Of a stretch of DNA of 44,479 bases, positions 24,232 through 33,504 are shown in pieces. The position numbers were made by a program, and so were the translations under genes. The stretch is from an uncultured Oscillospiraceae bacterium (GTDB taxonomy: Bacteria; Bacillota; Clostridia; Oscillospirales; Ruminococcaceae): contig CAJUSD010000028.1 in assembly GCA_910589145.1 (NCBI GenBank), positions 1 to 44,479 on the forward strand, read 5' to 3'. Under the pieces are notes generated by a model. It did no database searches. It saw nothing but the letters and a program-made list of their open reading frames with translations, and was not told the DNA's origin. Every line of letters starts with the position of its first letter. The first letter of the stretch is position 1.

Positions 24232-26004
24232 ATGAAATCTATTGGTTTTGTCAAAGAAGTTGAAGTGCTGGCCAGCAAAGATTTGCCAGTTGAATATACC
24301 TGTCAGGAGGGCACAGTAAATAATGCCCAAATAATAAATTTCACTTTTCACTGGCAGGAAGAATCCCGTAAAAACGCAAAATCCCCTTTGCTGGAATTCC
24401 GGTGGAGCATCCCCCTTGTAGAACTCCATTTTGTGTGGCATCCCGCTGCTGGCCTCAGCAGGAAAATGAAAGTGGATTGGATGCGGGATATTGCTACAAT
24501 GACAGCAGTGTCTGCCCCAATGATGAGCTTTTATAATGAAGCCGGGCAAAATGCCTGTACCATAGCGCTTTCCGAGACTCAGAAACAAGTTTTATGGAAT
24601 ATAGGTGTCCATGAAGAGGACGGCACCCTGCTTTGCCGTGTAAAAATCCCGTTGGAAACCTTTGTAAACCGGGAAACTTACCAGGTTTCCCTTTATCGTG
24701 ACATCACTCCTGTACGATATGAAACAGCTATCAGGGATGTAGGCCAGTGGTGGGAAAAGGACTGTGGCATAACCCCTTTGGCAGTCCCTGAAATTGGGCG
24801 CATGCCGATGTACTCGACCTGGTATTCCCGTCATCAAAAGATTACAGACAAAGAAATCGAAGCAGACTGCGCCCTGGCGGTTCAGATGGGCATGAAGTCT
24901 GTACTGGTAGATGATGGCTGGCAGACAGATGACAACAACCGCGGATATGCTTTCTGTGGGGATTGGCAGGCTGCCAAATCCAAGCTGCCGGACATGGCCG
25001 CCCATGTAGAGCGGGTGCATCAAATGGGAATGAAATATCTGATTTGGTTCAGTGTGCCGTTTGTAGGGACAAAGTCCCCTGTTTGGTCAAGATTCTCTGA
25101 AAAGCTGCTTTCTTTCGATGAAGGACGCTCGACTGGCGTATTGGATCCCAGATATCCTGAAGTACGGCAGTATCTCAAGGATACCTATATTTCCAGGGTA
25201 AAGGAATGGAACATTGACGGATTGAAGCTGGACTTTATTGATGACTTTCATGTTCGGCCTGAATCTGTAGATCCAAAAGACGGGATGGACTTTCAATGTG
25301 TTCAAGAAGCTGTTGACCGAATGATGACAGAAATTATCTCTGCTTTGAAAGAAATCAAGCCGGATTTTCTGATTGAATTTCGTCAGAAATATATTGGGCC
25401 TAATATGCGCAAATACGGAAATCTGTTCAGAGTCAGCGACTGCCCTAACGACCTGATTTCTAACCGTGTGGGTATGGTGGATTTACGCCTGCTTTGCGGC
25501 GATACAGCCGTTCACTCTGATATGTTGATGTGGAATCCAGAAGAAAGCTGTGAAAATGCGGCGATTCAAATTGAGAATGTATTGTTTTCCACCCTTCAGT
25601 TTTCAGTACTGCCCAGCCGCCTGACCAGCGATCAGAAAAAAATGGTTCGCTTTTGGCTAGGGTTTATGAAGGAGCATTTGGATCTGCTGCAAAAGGCGCC
25701 TATCTATGCGAAATACCCCCAGATGCTCTATCCTTTGGTTTGGACAGAAAGGGACAGACAGGCTATCTATGCTTTGTATGCAGAGAATATGGCTGTTGAA
25801 CTGAATACAGATTCACTCTCAAAAGCTGTGATTGTCAATGCCAACCACGGAAGGACAATTCTGCTCCGGCTGAATAAACCTGGTGAGTTTTATGTAACTG
25901 TACAGGATTGTATGGGGCAGGTAGTCAGCCAGGGAAAACGAAATTTAGAGAGTTTATGTGCCATAGAAGTCCCCGTAGGTGGAATCATTACATTGAAGCA
26001 TTAA
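24232..26004 (+). CDS. GH36-like alpha-galactosidase-type glycosidase
   Basis: The 590-residue enzyme has an N-terminal beta-sandwich (about residues 1-190) and a TIM barrel with MPMYSTWYSRHQKITDKEIE, MKSVLVDDGWQTDD, MGMKYLIWFSVPFVG, WNIDGLKLDFIDDFH and FLIEFRQKYIGPNMRKYG. Asp 334 in LKLDF is the expected retaining nucleophile, and Asp 403 in FRVSDCPND a likely acid/base. Clan GH-D members cleave alpha-galactosides or alpha-N-acetylgalactosaminides. There is no signal peptide, so it acts on imported oligosaccharides. Start ATG 24232 is preferred over TTG 24211 since AGGAG lies nine nt before it. Confidence 0.87.
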   Translation: MKSIGFVKEVEVLASKDLPVEYTCQEGTVNNAQIINFTFHWQEESRKNAKSPLLEFRWSIPLVELHFVWHPAAGLSRKMKVDWMRDIATMTAVSAPMMSFYNEAGQNACTIALSETQKQVLWNIGVHEEDGTLLCRVKIPLETFVNRETYQVSLYRDITPVRYETAIRDVGQWWEKDCGITPLAVPEIGRMPMYSTWYSRHQKITDKEIEADCALAVQMGMKSVLVDDGWQTDDNNRGYAFCGDWQAAKSKLPDMAAHVERVHQMGMKYLIWFSVPFVGTKSPVWSRFSEKLLSFDEGRSTGVLDPRYPEVRQYLKDTYISRVKEWNIDGLKLDFIDDFHVRPESVDPKDGMDFQCVQEAVDRMMTEIISALKEIKPDFLIEFRQKYIGPNMRKYGNLFRVSDCPNDLISNRVGMVDLRLLCGDTAVHSDMLMWNPEESCENAAIQIENVLFSTLQFSVLPSRLTSDQKKMVRFWLGFMKEHLDLLQKAPIYAKYPQMLYPLVWTERDRQAIYALYAENMAVELNTDSLSKAVIVNANHGRTILLRLNKPGEFYVTVQDCMGQVVSQGKRNLESLCAIEVPVGGIITLKH

Positions 26005-26024
26005 CTTAATGTGAGTTGGATAAA

Positions 26025-26134
26025 GCTAAGTTGCGGGGAAAACCCCAGACGAGTACAACCCAAAGCGGTTCAAAAAGGTTTGAAGGTCCAGGGAACTTTC
26101 CTAAAAAGTTCCCTGGTCGCGTCCGCAGACGCGA
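26025..26134 (+). repeat. Dispersed intergenic palindromic repeat, copy after GH36-like gene
   Basis: It shows ACGAGTACAACCC, AAAAAGGTTTGAAGGTCCAG, a stem CCAGGGAACTT (26088-26098) with AAGTTCCCTGG (26106-26116), and a second stem TCGCGTC/GACGCGA (26117-26134). This is the clearest copy of the family's 5' part. Confidence 0.75.
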
Positions 26135-26200
26135 AATACCCCAGCTTGCTGAAAGACAGCACAAGTAAAACGAAAGAGACAGATACTAAAAAAATAAAGA

Positions 26201-26278
26201 AAATCCCGCCATTTTCTTTTATGGGAGCAGTAAGCGAAAAGTTTGGAAAAGTTTCCGAGGAGAAATATGGCGGGATTT
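26201..26278. repeat. Long-loop inverted repeat
   Basis: AAATCCCGCCAT (26201-26212) and ATGGCGGGATTT (26267-26278) form a perfect 12-bp inverted repeat around 54 nt of purine-rich sequence. It may be the remnant of another palindromic element or a structured 3' region. Confidence 0.5.
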
Positions 26279-26405
26279 CTAGCTAAAAGTTATCGCTTGC
26301 AGCCAGCGAACAGCCAACGGCTGTTGAGATGGCGTCCTTAAAATCATAAACATTAAAATTTAAGAAAGAGGTTCATCAAACTCATGTTAACTTAGGGCCT
26401 ATCTC

Positions 26406-26451
26406 AGAATTAAATGTGCCCAGACTGCGCAGTCTGGGCACATTTAATTCT
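26406..26451. repeat. Perfect 46-bp palindrome
   Basis: The two 23-bp arms, beginning AGAATTAAATGTGCCC and meeting at CTGC|GCAG, are exact reverse complements with no spacer. No T-run follows, so it is not a standard terminator. It is preceded by GGGCCTATCTC, and a similar GTGCCTATTTCAGAAT occurs after dapL at 41484. It may be a collapsed transposon-end or MITE-derived structure. Confidence 0.7.
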
Positions 26452-26577
26452 GGAATAAACTCTTAATATGAATTCAGCAGAGTTGAATATTCCCCTATTA
26501 AAAAATTCCCCCCACCTTCTTTGGTGGTGTTTATTTCATAGACCTTTCTATCAAAACCATGTTTGACAGTATGCTGC

Positions 26578-26606
26578 TTGCCCATTTTGTGCATTTATGG
26601 TATAAT
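26578..26606 (+). promoter_or_regulatory. Putative promoter of the AraC sensor-regulator gene
   Basis: TTGCCC (26578-26583), a 17-nt spacer and TATAAT (26601-26606) lie 69 nt before the TTG start at 26675. The -10 is consensus and the -35 partial. Confidence 0.55.
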
Positions 26607-26674
26607 ATATATGAAACACGGCGGTATTTAGTCTATTATTCCCTATACTGTTCTAAACATGGAGTTGATGCGTT

Positions 26675-29014
26675 TTGCATATAAAGTTTAACTACATACG
26701 GCGGGCCGGTATCAGTCGTGTGCGGCTCCGGTGGATCATTTCTTGTATGAGCTTGTCACTGATTCCGATTATTATCGGGATTGCGGTTTTCTTTTTCAGC
26801 CGCAGAGAATATGTCCGTCAGACGCTGGATAATAATGAAGTACTTTTGACCCAGGTGCAGTCGCTTCTGGATCAGAATCTTTATGACATCCGCACCATTG
26901 CAGCTAATATCTTGTCCTGTAATGAACTGGCTAATTTCTGCGGCCAGTTGAAGGAGACTCCTCAAAAACGCTCTTACACGAAAATGCAGCTGCGGGAAAG
27001 TTTGGAGGATTTTGCAGGGCAAAATTCTTATATCAGCGGCATCTACCTTTATTTTTGGGATACAAAGGAATTTGTCACCGATACAACTGCAGCAACCCCG
27101 GATATTATCTATCTGTCCTACCATAAAAACGACAGACTCCTTCTGGAACAGTGGCTCAATGAAATCAGCGAAACCTATTCCAGCAATAGTATTGCGATTC
27201 CCCTTTCCAGTGGTGGAGAAACCTTGGCATACATAAAAACCCTCCCATCTATTGGTACTATTAATACAGAGCTGAGTATCATTGTACTTATCGACCAGAA
27301 CAGACTAATCAGCCTGGCGAAAAATATTGTTGAAAAGAGCGGCTGCTATTGGAATGTATTGTCTGGTTCAAGGGAGTTTGTCCTGGGTGCAACACAGGAC
27401 ATGCAGCTTGCCCTCTCTCAAAATGAACTTCCCAACCAGCAGGATGGTATTTTACGCATATCTGCGGGGAATGGCCATACGCTTTCACTGCTCTCCTCCA
27501 ATATTTTGGATGTAATATATTGGATGCAGACGCCTCCTTCTGTATACGCCCAGGCCAAGCGCACTATTAATATTGTGTTCATATGCGGATTGATTCTGGT
27601 GATTCTTGGCTGTATTGGCTTTACTATTTTTTTCGTTTCCCACAATTATTCTCCCATTCAAAAGCTACTTCAACTGGTGCCCCAATGGAATATGTCCAGT
27701 CCCGACAGCAAAATCGACGAATACAGTGTTATTATGGAGGCTTTTACCTCAACGCAGATGGCCAGTACCCGATTGGAAGAACAACTTTCCAAACAGGATA
27801 CGCTTTTAATGGATACTTCGCTAACACTGATGCTGAAAAAATCTCTGGACACCCAGAGCAGAACGGAAACGCTGGAACAGTTGAAACGGGCATACCCCTT
27901 TCCTTTCTTTACTTTACTGGTGCTCAGCCCTGGCACAAACGATCAGGGAATCGCCCTATATCCCGCACAGGATGAGGATTTGCAGGTGTTTTTACAGAAA
28001 ATAGGGCAGGGAATATGTCAAAATGAGGCTTTGGGGCGTTTTCATTTGCTGAGACAGGGTGAATGTCTTATTTTGCTGCTCAATACAAGCACAGATCTAT
28101 GGGAGTTCTGGCAGGAACATTTTCAGGATATTACCTGGAAACTGAATTGCTGGGCAGCAGAAAACAGCCTGCCTGCACCCTTGCTGGCATTATCAAAGAG
28201 CCGGGAAAGTCTGGAACAATTGGCAGACTGTTATGCAGAGGCAAGATATGATATACAATATCAAATTGTGTTTGGAGTCAGTATAGAAGAACATCAAATA
28301 CAGACGGATCCGCCGCGCACTTTGGAAAACATTCTGTATTCCAGTGATGACGAACGGCGGCTGACAGGAACACTGCTCAGCGGAAACCCGGAACAGGCAA
28401 AAGAAGCGCTGCAAGAAATCTGGAAAAACAACTGTAAAGCTGTCCCGTCTAAAACCTATCTCCGCTGTCTGCTTTATCAATTCATTGGCACTATGTTTCG
28501 TTCCGTTAATATGCTGCCAAATGCCACAGGATTAGAGCGGACGTTTCATGAAACGCTGTATCTTCTGCAGCAGGGGGAGGAACCGGAACGAATATATACC
28601 CGCGTCGAACAGATTGCATCCAAAGTGTGCTCGCTCTATGCTAAGGAGCATGAACAAGCGGAAAGCCGTCTTCAAAGTGATGTTCTCCATTATATTGACG
28701 AGCATTACAGCGATATTAACCTGAGCGTGGAATCTCTTTGCAGCATTTTCGGGAAATCCCGTACCTATCTTTTCTCACTTTTTAAAGAGGATACAGGTTT
28801 TGGTTTGATGTATCATATTGCCAGAGTACGAATTGAAAACGCCAAACGGCTGCTTCGGGATACCGAGCTGACCATCCAGGAGATAGCTTTGCAGGTGGGA
28901 TTCAATTCAGCAATGAGTTTTACCCGTGCCTTTAAAAAATATGAAAATATGGCGCCCAGCCGGTATCGTGAGTTTAACCGAAAGAACCAGAAGGATATTG
29001 ACTCAAAGTCCTAA
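26675..29014 (+). CDS. Membrane-bound AraC-type sensor regulator (YesN/YesS-like)
   Basis: The 779-residue protein has a membrane helix near residues 20-45 (SLSLIPIIIGIAVFFF), an extracytoplasmic sensor to about 290 and a second helix near 295-320 (IVFICGLILVILGCIGF). A long cytoplasmic linker follows, then a C-terminal double helix-turn-helix with LSVESLCSIFGKSRTYLFSL and TIQEIALQVGFNSAMSFTRA. Such one-component regulators sense sugars or cell-surface signals and activate a neighbouring LplB/YtcP-type importer, which is exactly what lies downstream. TTG 26675 is preferred because GGAG is 10 nt upstream. A terminator follows, so the transporter is expressed from its own promoter, presumably under this protein's control. 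Confidence 0.9.
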   Translation: MHIKFNYIRRAGISRVRLRWIISCMSLSLIPIIIGIAVFFFSRREYVRQTLDNNEVLLTQVQSLLDQNLYDIRTIAANILSCNELANFCGQLKETPQKRSYTKMQLRESLEDFAGQNSYISGIYLYFWDTKEFVTDTTAATPDIIYLSYHKNDRLLLEQWLNEISETYSSNSIAIPLSSGGETLAYIKTLPSIGTINTELSIIVLIDQNRLISLAKNIVEKSGCYWNVLSGSREFVLGATQDMQLALSQNELPNQQDGILRISAGNGHTLSLLSSNILDVIYWMQTPPSVYAQAKRTINIVFICGLILVILGCIGFTIFFVSHNYSPIQKLLQLVPQWNMSSPDSKIDEYSVIMEAFTSTQMASTRLEEQLSKQDTLLMDTSLTLMLKKSLDTQSRTETLEQLKRAYPFPFFTLLVLSPGTNDQGIALYPAQDEDLQVFLQKIGQGICQNEALGRFHLLRQGECLILLLNTSTDLWEFWQEHFQDITWKLNCWAAENSLPAPLLALSKSRESLEQLADCYAEARYDIQYQIVFGVSIEEHQIQTDPPRTLENILYSSDDERRLTGTLLSGNPEQAKEALQEIWKNNCKAVPSKTYLRCLLYQFIGTMFRSVNMLPNATGLERTFHETLYLLQQGEEPERIYTRVEQIASKVCSLYAKEHEQAESRLQSDVLHYIDEHYSDINLSVESLCSIFGKSRTYLFSLFKEDTGFGLMYHIARVRIENAKRLLRDTELTIQEIALQVGFNSAMSFTRAFKKYENMAPSRYREFNRKNQKDIDSKS

Positions 29015-29040
29015 ACTGGCTGGGGTGCAGATCAATTAGA

Positions 29041-29080
29041 AATTGTGGTTGAACCAAATAGGTTTTACCACAATTTTTTT
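29041..29080 (+). terminator. Rho-independent terminator after the AraC sensor gene
   Basis: AATTGTGGT (29041-29049) pairs with ACCACAATT (29067-29075), extended by a partly paired AACC/GGTT, and is followed by seven T. Confidence 0.85.
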
Positions 29081-29650
29081 GTAAATAATGTTAATTTGTG
29101 GAAGTTGTAGGAAAAGGACAGTCTGTAATATAGGAAACCTAATATTTAAAAATTCTCACTGTTTCTGCAAATACGGCATTCTATTGACTTTATCATACAA
29201 ATAGAGTGGCATGGAACAATGAAACCCAGCAAGCTTCCTGTAAAATAATACAAAAAATATTTTAATTTACTTATTTTTTTATCACAGTTTCACATTGCTA
29301 TCAATATTCATTTTGTAGAGAGATTAACAAAAAGCACTGTAAAAAAGATTTGAATTCATTTTTACGATTATAATAATTATTATAAATCATATCAAAAAGC
29401 AAAATGTCTTATTGAGAACAAAATGTTAAGTTCTAAATTGGTGTAAAATGTAAACATATTGATACTGTAAAACCAAACTGATTCTTGCAATTACAAGCTG
29501 GGATATTCTATAATTTGCCCATAGGAAAAAACAACAAAAAGAATTTGACTTATCTATGAAAAATAGTGAAATTTCCATATGAGAGTTTTGCAAAGTATTG
29601 CTCTGGATTTACCCGGTTCAAATAATTAATATGATAAGGATGTGTTCAGA
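29081..29650. other. A+T-rich intergenic region upstream of the importer
   Basis: About 570 bp without a credible gene. It is strongly A+T-rich with several TTGACT-like hexamers but no unambiguous -35/-10 pair. The length and position suggest it holds the activator sites and promoter for the transporter operon. No clear operator repeat could be fixed by eye. Confidence 0.5.
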
Positions 29651-30607
29651 ATGGCAGAAACCACCTCACGTCAAAAACAGTCCCAATCCGGCCAGATATC
29701 GCCATTTAAAAAACAATGCAGTCTGGCTGCACGGCGATGGCAGCTATACCTCATGCTCCTCATCCCTCTAATCTATGTAATCATATTTAACTACATCCCA
29801 ATGTTCGGCGTTCAGCTTGCTTTTAAAACCTATAATGCGCGTTTGGGAATCTGGGGAAGCCCATGGGTTGGGTTTAAACATTTCCAGAACCTTTTTAAAT
29901 CAGCTACTTTTGGCAGGCTTATGTATAATACAATCAGCCTGAGCCTCTATGGATTGATTGCAGGATTTTTCCCGCCCATTATTCTGGCGATTGCTATCAA
30001 TGAAACAACATCCCGAAAATTGGGGAAAATAACCCAGTTGATAACATATGCTCCCCATTTCTTATCTACTGTTGTTGTCACCAGTATCGTTATGCAGCTT
30101 CTCAGCGGGACAGGAATCGTCAATACATTAATTGCAAATTTAGGCGGAAAAACCATTAATTTCCTGGGTGATCCCGGTAAATTTAAGAGCATCTATGTAA
30201 TATCCGGTATCTGGCAGGGCGTAGGGTATGATGCAATAATGTATATAGCTGCCCTCACCGCCATCTCCCCGGAACTCTATGAGGCAGCTACTGTGGACGG
30301 CGCTAATATCTGGCAGCGTATCTGGAATGTTGATATTCCCAGCATTATGCCGACTGCCGTCATCCTACTGATTATGTCTACTTCCAAGGTGCTCAATGTC
30401 GGCTTTGAAAAGGTCTACCTCCTGCAGAACAGCCTAAACCAGAGCAGTTCTGAAATTATTTCCACATATGTTTACAAAATGGGACTTGTCAATACAGAAT
30501 ATGGTTTCTCCACAGCGGTAGGACTGTTCCAGTCTGTTGTGTCCATGATCCTCCTGGTCATTGTAAACACAATTTCCCGAAAAGTAACAGAAACAAGCCT
30601 GTGGTAA
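29651..30607 (+). CDS. ABC sugar transporter permease (LplB-type)
   Basis: The 318-residue membrane protein opens with a basic cytoplasmic segment and helix 1 QLYLMLLIPLIYVIIFNYIP, followed by MFGVQLAFKTYNARLGIWG. The EAA-type coupling loop is LYEAATVDGANIWQRIWNV. This is the LplB/YteP class of CUT1 permeases used for large oligosaccharides such as rhamnogalacturonan fragments. ATG 29651 is preferred over GTG 29642, as AAGGA lies 10 nt upstream of it. The second permease gene follows after 31 nt. The local ATPase gene is missing, implying a shared ATPase. Confidence 0.93.
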   Translation: MAETTSRQKQSQSGQISPFKKQCSLAARRWQLYLMLLIPLIYVIIFNYIPMFGVQLAFKTYNARLGIWGSPWVGFKHFQNLFKSATFGRLMYNTISLSLYGLIAGFFPPIILAIAINETTSRKLGKITQLITYAPHFLSTVVVTSIVMQLLSGTGIVNTLIANLGGKTINFLGDPGKFKSIYVISGIWQGVGYDAIMYIAALTAISPELYEAATVDGANIWQRIWNVDIPSIMPTAVILLIMSTSKVLNVGFEKVYLLQNSLNQSSSEIISTYVYKMGLVNTEYGFSTAVGLFQSVVSMILLVIVNTISRKVTETSLW

Positions 30608-30638
30608 TACGGACTGTCAGAAAGGAGAAGAAGCTTTT

Positions 30639-31535
30639 ATGGCCAGCAAGAAAATCAAACAAACCTGGGATAACCGGTTATTCTACATACTGGATACTTT
30701 ATTTCTGTACTTTATGATCCTAGTGGTTATCCTTCCCCTGATGCACGTTATCAGCGTATCCTTCTCGTCCCCTGGGGCGGTCAGCGCCGGAAGGGTGCTT
30801 ATTTTCCCGGTAGATGTTAATTTCAATGCCTACAGAACACTGATAAAAACCCAAAGCATTATTACTGGTATGCTTAATACAATTTACTATACTTTTATGG
30901 GAACCATACTAAACATATTTGTTACCATTATCTGCGCTTATCCTCTTTCCCGTAAAAATCTGCCCGGAAAAAAATTCCTCTTATGGATTTTTACCTTTAC
31001 GATGATGTTCGGCGGCGGTTTGATTCCCTCTTACCTGAACATCCGCAGACTGGGGCTCCTCAATACCCGGTGGGCTATGATTATTCCCGGTGCAATGAGT
31101 GTATGGAATATGATTATCACCCGTACCTTTTTCATCAACACAATTCCCGATGAACTGATTGAAGCAGCCGAAATTGATGGCGCTTCCGATTTCCAGTGCT
31201 TTACCCGGATTGTTATGCCCAACTCCGTTACCATTGTTGCAATTATGGCATTGTTCTACGCTGTTGGCCACTGGAATCAATATTACAGCGCAATGCTCTA
31301 TTTAAATAAGCCTGAACTCTACAACCTTCAATTGGTGCTGCGCAACATTATTGCTTCCGCCCAGGCACTGTTGGAGCAAACCGATAACCTTGCCGCCGCT
31401 GAAAAGACTGCTGAAAATATAGAAGTGCTGAAATATGCGGTTATTGTTTTCGCAAGCCTGCCGATTATGCTTTTCTATCCCTTCGTGCAGAAATATTTTG
31501 TCAAAGGCGTTATGGTTGGCTCCCTGAAAGGCTGA
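30639..31535 (+). CDS. ABC sugar transporter permease (YtcP/LplC-type)
   Basis: A 298-residue membrane protein with helix 1 LDTLFLYFMILVVILPLMHV and VISVSFSSPGAVSAGRV, and coupling loop DELIEAAEIDGASDFQCFTR followed by IVMPNSVTIVAIMALF. The C-terminal KYFVKGVMVGSLKG is the standard ending of this family. It forms the second half of the importer channel. AGGAG precedes the ATG. An inverted repeat ATGGGCAG/CTGCCCAT (31563-31604) lies in the spacer before the binding-protein gene. Confidence 0.93.
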   Translation: MASKKIKQTWDNRLFYILDTLFLYFMILVVILPLMHVISVSFSSPGAVSAGRVLIFPVDVNFNAYRTLIKTQSIITGMLNTIYYTFMGTILNIFVTIICAYPLSRKNLPGKKFLLWIFTFTMMFGGGLIPSYLNIRRLGLLNTRWAMIIPGAMSVWNMIITRTFFINTIPDELIEAAEIDGASDFQCFTRIVMPNSVTIVAIMALFYAVGHWNQYYSAMLYLNKPELYNLQLVLRNIIASAQALLEQTDNLAAAEKTAENIEVLKYAVIVFASLPIMLFYPFVQKYFVKGVMVGSLKG

Positions 31536-31649
31536 TTTTACTGGTACTCTAAATGGATAACAATGGGCAGTCTGTATTAAGGCTTCCTGCATTCTGCTGC
31601 CCATATTTATAAACAAAAACAAACAAGGAACAACTAAGGAGGTTCTTCT

Positions 31650-33410
31650 ATGAAACAAGCCCGCAAAGTTATGTCGAGTCTGCTCGCTGCTGCCATGCTG
31701 TTGAGCGTTGCCGGCTGTAACAGCAGTTCCGCACCGTCAGGAAGCACTGGCTCTACCGGCTCCACCGGTTCTTCCAATGCTCCGTCTAATTCCTCCACAA
31801 CAAGCGGCTCACCTGATGCCGGCGGGAAAAAGTCAAACGCTTTCCCATTGGTGACAGAGCCAGCCACTATTTCTGTCTTCACCAACGATGACAATGGCGT
31901 AGACCTTTCCCAAAACTGGTTCACCAAATATTATGAAGAACTGACAGGCGTTACCATTAACTGGTCTGTCGTCAACTCTGACCAATATCTGGAAAAACTG
32001 AACTTAATGATGGCAGGCGGCGACGAGATAGATATCTATTCCACCAAGAACAAAACTTTAAGCAAAACGCTTGTTTACAAGTACGGCACCCAGGGGATTA
32101 TCCTTCCTATCAACAGCTTTTTCGATACCTGCGAAAGCTATTATTACGACAATGTCCTCTCCCAGAACGAAGCTTGGTATAAAGGCGTTACTGCACCAAA
32201 CGGCGATATTTATGGATTCAATGATGTTGGTTCCTGCTTCCACTGCACCTATCCTGTGAAGATGTGGGTCAATCAGGCATGGATGGATAACCTGGGCATT
32301 ACTCCCCCTACAACACCTGATGAATTCTATAATATGCTGGTACGCTTTAAGAACGAGGACGCCAACGGCAACGGCGACCCTAACGATGAGGTTCCGCTTT
32401 CCAACTGTACGGAATCCACTGGTTCCAGTTCCTATATGGCTGGCTATCTGATGAACGCCTTTACTTATTCCAATCCCAGAACCAGCTACCTGTATGTGGA
32501 CAACGGTTCGGCTGCTGTTTCCTATACCAAGGACGGCTGGAGGGAAGGTCTGCGTTACCTGAATAAGCTCTACTCTGAAGGATTAATGGATCCTGAAGCA
32601 TACATCCAGGATCGTACTACCATGAAAGCGCGTAACGACAACGGCGAGCAGCCTATTTTTGGCGCCATCCCTGCACAGCATACAGGCGTTCTGACCAACA
32701 CCAACCAGAGTGAACGCTGGAAAGAATATACAGCCCTGCCTCCTCTGACAGGCCCTGATGGGCTGTGCATTACCACCAATACTTCTTTAAGCAACTATGA
32801 TACTTTCCGTACCATGATTTCCGGTTCTTCTAAAAATCCTGAGCTTGCTTTCCGCTTCTGCGACGGTTTGTTTGCAAGCGAAGAGATCGGTCTGCTGGCA
32901 GGATACGGTGAGGAAGGTGTGACCTGGCACTACGCCAATGAGGGCGAACTGGGCAAGGATGGAGAGCCTGCCAAGTATTCCAACGTCACCGAAGCCGACA
33001 AAATCCCACAGGAAGGCGATCCCTATTACAATAACTACTGCTGGGGCTCTACCTTTGCTACCCATCCTTATAACCACTCCAAGTGGGCTTCCCCCAATGA
33101 TCTGACCATCCCCGGAACCGCAGCCTACGAACGTTACCTGTATCTGAACACAGTGCCTTATGACGAAAAGCACGCTGATGTTTCTATGGTTATGCCTTCT
33201 TTCTTCTTCTCCGAAGACGACAATGCCGAGGTTGCGCGCCTGCAAACCACTATTATGAACTATGTAAACGAAAGCACCGCGGCCTTTGTTACCGGAAACA
33301 AGAGTGTTGAAACCGATTGGGACGCTTACATTGCTGAGCTGAACAATCTGGGGTTATCTGATTATCTTGCTATCTACCAGAAATACTATGACGACTATAA
33401 GAAAGCCTAA
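31650..33410 (+). CDS. ABC transporter oligosaccharide-binding lipoprotein (LplA/YtcQ-type)
   Basis: A 586-residue lipoprotein. The signal peptide VMSSLLAAAMLLSVAGC has lipobox VAGC with the Cys at about residue 23. A low-complexity Ser/Gly/Thr/Pro linker runs to about residue 62. The mature domain has EPATISVFTNDDNGVDLSQN, EDANGNGDPNDEVPLSNC (a calcium-loop-like acidic Asn/Gly segment) and NYCWGSTFATHPYNHSKW. The size is typical of LplA-like binding proteins for oligosaccharides. AAGGAGG lies before the ATG. A strong GC-rich hairpin follows the stop codon. Confidence 0.93.
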   Translation: MKQARKVMSSLLAAAMLLSVAGCNSSSAPSGSTGSTGSTGSSNAPSNSSTTSGSPDAGGKKSNAFPLVTEPATISVFTNDDNGVDLSQNWFTKYYEELTGVTINWSVVNSDQYLEKLNLMMAGGDEIDIYSTKNKTLSKTLVYKYGTQGIILPINSFFDTCESYYYDNVLSQNEAWYKGVTAPNGDIYGFNDVGSCFHCTYPVKMWVNQAWMDNLGITPPTTPDEFYNMLVRFKNEDANGNGDPNDEVPLSNCTESTGSSSYMAGYLMNAFTYSNPRTSYLYVDNGSAAVSYTKDGWREGLRYLNKLYSEGLMDPEAYIQDRTTMKARNDNGEQPIFGAIPAQHTGVLTNTNQSERWKEYTALPPLTGPDGLCITTNTSLSNYDTFRTMISGSSKNPELAFRFCDGLFASEEIGLLAGYGEEGVTWHYANEGELGKDGEPAKYSNVTEADKIPQEGDPYYNNYCWGSTFATHPYNHSKWASPNDLTIPGTAAYERYLYLNTVPYDEKHADVSMVMPSFFFSEDDNAEVARLQTTIMNYVNESTAAFVTGNKSVETDWDAYIAELNNLGLSDYLAIYQKYYDDYKKA

Positions 33411-33438
33411 AATTTTCTGATACAGTTTTTATGAAAAC

Positions 33439-33467
33439 GTGTGCCGTGCCGTACCGGCACGGCACAC
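33439..33467 (+). other. GC-rich intergenic hairpin after the binding-protein gene
   Basis: GTGTGCCGTGCCG (33439-33451) is perfectly complementary to 33455-33467 with a 3-nt loop and no following T-run. In importer operons such stems protect the upstream binding-protein message from 3' decay and lower expression of downstream genes; that role is inferred here. Confidence 0.65.
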
Positions 33468-33504
33468 ACCTTAAAACCGCTGGAAAGGTGAAGGGTGATA
33501 TAAC

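Noticed and set aside
26011..26286. 91-codon plus-strand open frame after the GH36-like gene
   Set aside because: It is made of the dispersed repeat and the long-loop inverted repeat, has no ribosome site and no protein-like composition.
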